Source: Nemania diffusa
Taxonomy: Eukaryota; Ascomycota; Sordariomycetes; Xylariales; Xylariaceae
Assembly (NCBI GenBank): GCA_038501195.1
Contig: JBBPUQ010000003.1
Location: 2,558,501-2,622,500, forward strand
Reading direction: 5' to 3'
DNA length: 64,000 nt
The notes under the pieces: model-generated
The model's database searches: none
Told to the model about the DNA's origin: nothing
What the model saw: only the letters and a program-made list of their open reading frames with translations
Program-made: the position numbers and the translations under genes
Shown here: one piece after another, positions 57,847 through 64,000 of the stretch
Layout: each line of letters starts with the position of its first letter
How positions within the stretch are numbered: the stretch's first letter is position 1

Positions 57847-58538
57847 GATATAGAGAACATCGCCTACTTATACGAGGGAACGAATCTGACTCTAAATGAA
57901 ACGCCATAGTGACTATTCCCAAAGTATTGACCAAAACATGGACAATAGGGTAAATATAGTGATGTGAAAGGCTTACGAACATTATATTCAGCTACTTATG
58001 TAGGCTAATAAGATCCTTCTCAGGTCTCAGGAGATGCCCTGAGTCTGGTATAGTATATGGTGTGACTCCTAGACCTATGCTTTCAGCAAAAAAAAAAAAA
58101 AATCTTTTGATGATCCAAATGCTCTTTTCGTCTCTTTCCCCATCTACACTATACACATCTCTCTATATCTTCCTGAACTCGTACAGACAGGCTTGTTTAT
58201 CTGCGCCCGTCCTATAAATCTCACCATGAGCTTTTGTCTGTCTAACGCTTATAACCCAGAACCGCCTTTTGGAACGCGACGCCTACCAATATGCTTTGAG
58301 AATACCCATGTCCCAAATATCCACAGATGGTTTCACTATCCAGGAAATTCAAACCGAAGAAGACTCAGCCGAGTCCTGTTCATACCCTTTAAGCCACATA
58401 TCGCTACAAGTTTAGACTGCCAACCTATGCTCGCGTTTGTAGGGTTGTCTCCTAGAGGTCTTCGAGGTTTTGCTACCTAGGGCCCTCAAATGCACAAAAT
58501 TAATTCGATAGCAATGAGTGCTTTACAGTACACCAACT
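57847..58538. other. Intergenic, no gene seen
   Basis: About 690 bases between convergent genes, with a 15-base A run at 58088-58102. The frame at 58193-58480 has no recognisable features. Confidence 0.4.
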
Positions 58539-59788
58539 CTACCATCCAGCCCTGCCAGGCTCAGAGTCAGGTAATATCCTCTGCTCAATCTTGCGGACCA
58601 GTTTATTGGTCTGCTCTGCGAGACTGAGCGTTAGGATGGTGTGCGGCAATATGCGAGCTAGATGGGGCAGGAAGCCTTTGTAGATGGCAAAGAAGCCCTC
58701 AGTGCGGATGGTCTTGCCCAGGCAATCGAACACACCCTTGTAGAGGTCGCCGTGCTGATTATAAAGGCGGGACATGATCGTATCTGTTGACATGGACTAT
58801 CAGCATTCTGTGTGGAATAGGAATATTGAGAAAGGGCTGGCATTTCAATCCCAACCACCTTGCGGATTTTGTAGGGAGAGAAGAGGGGTTGTAAGGCAAA
58901 GTAAAAGGCTTACCTGGAGGATGCATGAAACAGCAGACTACAAAACCTGACGCGGTACTACTTGCCAAGTGTAGCGGCGCACCCTCCTCCATGCCCATAT
59001 GCTTAGTGAGCATCCTCTTCGCGAAGAAGTATGTGGGCAGCTGCACAGAGCTACCGAATCCGGTACGGATCATGGCAGCACCCACACCTCTATACAGACC
59101 ACCCACGCCCTCAGCCTTGTAAATCTGGCTCGTGCCATCGATTGCGTTGCGGTAATGGTGCTGAGTGCCAACGGGCAGGAAGGGCGAATAACTCTGAAGA
59201 CGGGTCTTGACAAGAAAGAAGGGGGAGCCGGCCATAGCACCGATAATTCCCGATGATGCGCCGCAGAACATATTAATGCCGAGATTCTGCTTGGAGCCGT
59301 CGTTCAGAAGGAGAGACGCGAGCCCATTTCGCATGGGCTCGTAGAAGCCCAACCGACACCCGTTGAGGAGGATTTGATAGACGTATGCGCACCCCAGACC
59401 CCTATATATGCCGCGGATGCCTTCATTCCGAACAATGACGCTGACGCCGTGGAAGGGGCCTCGGTAGTGGTGCGGCTGGTGGCCTTTCGACTGGAGCTCG
59501 CCCTGCAACTGCATCCTGTATGCGCCACGGCCGTCTTGTCAGCACAAGCTCAGCTCTATACTCTCGGTTTCCCGCGCGTCTCAATGCCCCGGGACATGGA
59601 TCGCCCAGGCGGGGAGGGAGGAACGCTGCATACCGAATCTTGACGGTTTCGAAAGGGTGTGTGGCCGTGACGGCACCGCAGGCGGCGATACCGCCGGCTA
59701 TGAAGGCTCTGGATCTCTAAATCAGCTGGCTGGCCAAGATGACAGAACCAAGCAATCACTATGCAACGTACCCAGCAGTGGTCGACAT
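58539..59788 (-). CDS. Mitochondrial carrier, oxaloacetate (Oac1)-like
   Basis: Four exons, 59788-59772, 59714-59634, 59515-58914 and 58783-58539, give 314 aa, normal for a carrier. Three repeats each carry the carrier signature: HPFETVKIR, SPFFLVKTR and PPDTIMSR. Block order (GGIAACGAVTATHPFE, QLQGELQ, KTRLQSYSPFLPVGTQH, SRLYNQHGDLYKGVFDCL) matches Oac1-type carriers that move oxaloacetate, sulfate or malonate across the inner membrane (family knowledge). Six membrane helices are expected. The 17-base first exon and its intron are the least certain part: the acceptor chosen is GAG, the only one that keeps frame with SRAFIAGG. Confidence 0.88.
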
Positions 59789-61124
59789 AGCGCCGACCCG
59801 TGTCTTCCGTCACACGCCAATTGCTAGTATTCTTGGGTATATAGAGGATGGGTTGAAGCGCAGATAGAAGCCGGGTAGACAGAGAGGTAGACTGCGATTT
59901 GCGCGCGGCCAGCAGCGGTCAGTCTCGGAGTAGGCACCGAGGACCGGGACCTGGACTTTGGATCGAACTTGGCGTGGGACACGCTACTCAGCCGCTACTG
60001 TGTGTATCGAGTCTTGTATTTATGCTGTGTGCCACGGTGTTCTGCAGACTAGAGCTGCCTTTTGAGCAGTATGCTAGATAAGGTAGGGTCTAAACGCCAA
60101 GTGCTGAAGAGGTGTGAAGACAAGTGAACTCTTGACATCAAAAGACTTATTAGGTACGTACTCGAGACTTCACAATTGAGACTTGAGATCTGACTGTATT
60201 GGAAGACGCCTGCACTAGCGAGCGACGTAATTTCGAGATCCTCACTAATGAGGCGTGCACATCCGAAGTCGCACTCAACAATAGAATATCTAACTACCTA
60301 CTTAAGTACATATAGCTATTTAGGTACCTGTCATGAAGATAACAGTGGGTGACACTAGTGGCTAAGTACATAAAAGGCTCCCTAGATGCTTACCTAACTA
60401 CGCAAACCTTCCTAGCGGCGGTTGATTGTAAATCAGCTAGCTAAAGTCTAGACACAACTCTGGCAATACCACGGCGATGTCACATGTGTCCACTGACAGG
60501 TATTCGGATGGCACTTCCAATGTGTCACAACTTTACTAAGTGTATTTTAGCTAATTTGCCTACATATAGTCTTATTAGGCTAAGACGTTGCCCCGGCTGA
60601 GTAAAAGAGCGAAATAAAGGGCTGCAAAGGTAGAGGTTGGTACTTTTTCGAAATTCGACTATACTCTAGCCTTACATGCTCTTGAGGCACATGTGTTGTC
60701 TACCTAGAACTGAAAATGAAACAAAGGAAGCAAGTAGTAGCAGAGTCCCTGCCTGGTGTATCAATACTCGTTATGATTCCACGCCATGCTCCCAAAAAAA
60801 AACCAAAAGACACAAGTCGCCTGCCTATACTCGCTCCATGCTGAAAAAAACCTCCTATGAACATGACTTCCGCCTCTTAAAATGTACCGGTAATGCAATT
60901 GAGTTGTAATGCTCATCGTAGTCTCATAACCATTGTCATACGGGTTTCCCGTTAAGCAAGATTCGATGTGACATGCTCTTGGTAAATGAACAGTGTGACA
61001 GACTAGGAATCTAGACTGCCTATATGCTCCGGGGGGGGCTTATCTCTAGAGACCTGTAATAGTAATATCGACTGTTGCTTCGCAGACCTAGTAAACTCAA
61101 GCCGAGCAGAGGTCAGCTAGCGTG
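59789..61124. other. Intergenic, no gene seen
   Basis: About 1.3 kb containing the carrier promoter and the terminator of the FHA-RING gene. CCTACC/TAGGTA words near 60290-60335; a G run at 61031-61038. No supported gene. Confidence 0.45.
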
Positions 61125-63018
61125 TTATATTTGATTTGGTGACGTTTGTGCTGCCGCATTCAAGCTTCCCATGGCGCTTCTTCTCGTGCTCTCTTGAGAG
61201 ACACGAGCTGGATTTCCATCGAATACCCAAGGACCGGCATCGTTTCTGGGCGTAATGAGACCTTCGTGACCATTTGATAGCCCATTTCGGGCAGGCGAGG
61301 GCGTTTTTCGTTGCGATGCATTCGGGATAGGGACAGGATCAGATGCTGCATGTCTTGAGCGACTTGCAGGTGGTTGAAGCGTTGCTGTATTATCAAACTG
61401 CATTGTCATATCGCCTGCGTCCCCGTGGTCATCATGTCGTCCATGCGAGTCACTATTTAATTGCGAACCCGAGGATGCTGGGATGTTGATCCCCTGGGCT
61501 GCCTCGCCTTCAGCTTTCTCTTCCGCAGCGCCTTCTGGAAGTTGTTGCCACTCGTCTGGAGGCTCATCAACTTCGGCATCAAGATCAGCCGAAGCTCGGC
61601 AATTTGGGCACATAAAGATGGGGTATGAAGGGCCGTGTAACATTTCGCGAATGCACTTAAAATGCCACGTGTGGGAGCATGGAGCAACGAAGAGTGATTG
61701 ACAAGGCTACGCAAAATAGAGTTAGTATGTTGCCATGTGACCCGACTATGCATGTTTTAGATGGCTGGGGGACATACCGCAATTGCATTTAAGCAAATCG
61801 AACAGTCTTGGTTATGGGATGGCCCGGACCCGGTTGCTGTTATCAAATCTCGCAGGCGTTTGTGGCTTGCCATACTAAAATGCTGTTAGTAAGCCACTAC
61901 GCAGTCGAGATGATGTGTGTAGTTTTCGAGGGGTAGCTATGCTGGGATCACAATACATACTTGAAGGTGTTGGGCTTCGTCTGCCAACCCCGATTTAATT
62001 CGATGCGCATCTTGACACACCGGTAGATCATTTCCTCGCCGCCCTTGAAATCTATTCCCAACTGCACGATATCGCCGTCATTAATCGGATACGGCTTAGA
62101 CTCAGTTGCTGGGGCGCTTAGACGGATATGATTAAGAAACGTGCCCGACGAGCTCTTGACGTCCTTGATATACCACTTTCCCTTTTCAAACCAGAACTCG
62201 CAATGGCGGCGGCTGACGACCTTGCTCTTGAAGCCCACAGGAGCCGCCGACGGAGCGTTCATGGGGACGGGCGCATGGTTTTCCCGCTCAGAATAGCGGC
62301 CGACCTTGATGGTCTCCTTGCCAGTGGGTAAGGTACGGGCGACGGGCGAGAAAGTCAGGGCCGGGCGAGTCGCCCGTGGATCGTAGAACGCCGACAGGCG
62401 TATGGATGGGAGCGAGTCATTAGGCGACATTTCATCCAGAGTTGCCAACGTCGCAGAACGCGACCTAGTCATATCTGCGTCGACAACGGGCGGCTCGGGC
62501 TCAGGTTCGGGGCTGGAAGTGAACGCAGACCTCTCCTGTAACAAGGCGGCCGCGGCAGTCTCACAAAAGCGGGTGCTGAAGCGGCGGTTGTTGGGGTCCG
62601 AGTCACTGTTGCTGTTCCGGGGAATGCCGGTAGCGATGGGGTCTACTATTGTGGTGTCGAGGGTTATGGAGAGCGGTTCGGCCAGGTAATCTGTGCCACT
62701 GAGGTTGAGGGCATCAGCAATCGTGGCGGCGAAGGCTGACTCCTCTTGGCTGACGGAGCTCGCACGATTGGCACGGTTGGCACTATTGCCGCGGATGGAC
62801 GAAGAGCGGAAGATGGCGCCGTGGATGCTGTGGCGATTGAGATTGCGAGAGCTGCTGGACTCGCGGGCGGAAAGGAGCGAATTAGCTGCGTAGCTGCGTA
62901 GGTTGATGATACCGCTGAGGCGTCTTCGCGCTGATGACGTTGGTATTGATGGGGTGGAGGGAGCAAGGGGCTCGAAAATGGTAGGCGACGAGACGCCTGC
63001 GGGACGTTGGGAGAACAT
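61125..63018 (-). CDS. FHA-RING E3 ubiquitin ligase (Dma1/Dma2-like)
   Basis: Three exons, 63018-61961, 61874-61778 and 61706-61125, give 578 aa. The N-terminal 210 residues are Ser/Arg-rich and disordered. An FHA domain (about 225-345) follows, with the phosphothreonine-binding blocks KVGRYSE, SRRHCEFW and SSSGTFLNHIRLS. A RING finger follows across the exon junctions: CSIC at 377-380, CQSLFVAPCSHTWHFKC, MCPNC. The C-terminal tail is Ser/Pro/Asp-rich. This FHA-RING order is that of Dma1 (fission yeast) and Dma1/Dma2 (budding yeast), ligases in mitotic exit, septin and spindle-checkpoint control (family knowledge). Both introns end in TAG. Confidence 0.91.
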
Positions 63019-64000
63019 CTGGTGCCTGGGTTGTAGACCTGCCTTCGCCCCGTGGAGCGATGGGTCGGCTGGTTGGTCGCGTGCGTCTTAGGGGGCTGGA
63101 ATGGCGGGGGTGGTGGACTTGCTACAGCGCTGTAGCGGTACCTAAGACACCTGAAGCGGGCTACTTATGGGTAGGTAGGTACCTTAGGTATGGTATAAGC
63201 CACCTTAGTGCCTTATGGGTAGGTAGCTACCTATTCCCTCGCGATGATGCGCCTGCGCGGAGTGAGTGTTTAGCGCCCGAGTGGTCTGCTGTAAGGTAAC
63301 CTCGGAGGTATACTGCGTATGCAAGCATGCAGGCCGGCCGTCCGCCCGTATAACTTGTCCTGCAACAATACTTGTAGATGATGCAAAGGGAAAACGGAGA
63401 GGATGGTCGATGCGAAGCAGAATGAGCAAATGATTAACACAGGCAATATGACTTTCAGACGATCATATCGAACGAACACCTATGCCAACAAGCTAGACCT
63501 AATAGTGTATGGATACACGCATCACCAGTCCAGATGCTTCTGCTTCCAAGGCACTAACAACGTGATGCTTGTGGTTCGACTGGCTGAAAGACGAGAAGGT
63601 CATGGGACTCGCTAGGTAGGCAGGCTATACATGTACATGAGCGGAACGCTGCATGGAACGTCGTTCGGAGGTCGGTATCTGCAATGCAGGTAGTTAGCAA
63701 AGTCTAGAAGAGGAAACAAAGGGAGACCTATGTCCCGAGATCAAACACATACAATTATACGTGAGAAAGGAGGCAAGGGAAAGGAGTGGGAAAAAATTCC
63801 ATCAAGACATTAAGAAATCTCAGGCGGGAGAGAAGCAGTTGAGGCGTGGTAATATACTATGTTTAATATACTCTGTAATATACTCTGTAGGTACCGCTCA
63901 CAATCAACTTCACACCAGGATCGAACTATCATTTGCCGGCCACTAGACTACTGTATAACCTAAACTAAGCCTTCATAACATGTATGTACCTAATGTAAAC
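63019..64000. other. Non-coding right edge (promoter of FHA-RING gene)
   Basis: No gene is seen. The first 200 bases are the likely leader and promoter of the FHA-RING gene, with CCTACC/TAGGTA words at 63170-63235. Short frames further right have no recognisable features. Confidence 0.45.

Noticed and set aside
63895..63960. tRNA-like words on the minus strand (TAGTCTAGTGG and GTTCGATCC)
   Set aside because: The two boxes are only about a dozen bases apart, leaving no room for an anticodon arm, and no acceptor stem pairs. Probably coincidence or a tRNA-derived fragment.

Overview
The window looks like nuclear DNA of a filamentous ascomycete (Pezizomycotina). Genes are interrupted by short introns of about 45-190 bp with GTRNGY-type donors and CTAAC/CTGAC-like branch points. 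The predicted proteins are typical of these fungi: deuterolysin, GH3 beta-glucosidase, fungal Pex11C type, DUF4045-gelsolin, Dma-type FHA-RING ligase, CTU2 and Thr/Ser-rich GPI proteins. Intergenic DNA is AT-richer and carries many short TAGG/CCTA runs, AT-rich relics and MITE-like elements. A Sordariomycete is my best guess, from general protein resemblance only. No ribosomal RNA, tRNA or CRISPR signal was found.

Layout. 1-6 kb: a small secreted protein (+), a PX-associated/DUF3818 protein (-) and an M35 metalloprotease (-), with an AT-rich, transposon-scarred gap at 3.6-4.3 kb. 6-8.2 kb: non-coding, holding a 400-bp element with near-perfect 32-bp terminal inverted repeats. 8.2-12.2 kb: secreted GH3 beta-glucosidase and a four-helix membrane protein (both -). 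14.2-19.5 kb: RING-like protein, PEBP and a VIT/vWA protein (all -). 20.7-25.5 kb: three + strand genes in a row, an OBAP/DUF1264 protein, a SnoaL-like protein and a carotenoid/stilbene-cleavage-type oxygenase. 27.4-28.8 kb: a second copy of the repeat element beside an orphan membrane protein. 30.8-31.9 kb: an APH-family kinase-like gene. 33.7-43.5 kb: DUF2235 hydrolase, Arl2-type GTPase and a large DUF4045-gelsolin protein (all +). 45-46.3 kb: Thr-rich GPI protein. 46.3-50 kb: gene desert. 50-64 kb: Pex11-like, Cys/Ser/Thr-rich GPI protein, a second APH-like gene, CTU2/NCS2, an Oac1-like mitochondrial carrier and a Dma1-type FHA-RING E3 ligase.

How the genes relate. Most are independent housekeeping or secreted-protein genes. 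The only stretch that reads like a functional group is 20.7-25.5 kb, where a dioxygenase that would cleave an aromatic alkene or polyene sits next to a SnoaL-fold protein in the same orientation. Exon models were built by eye from splice signals, open frames and remembered family sequence. The stated totals (multiples of three, family-like lengths) support them, but no transcript or database evidence was available.
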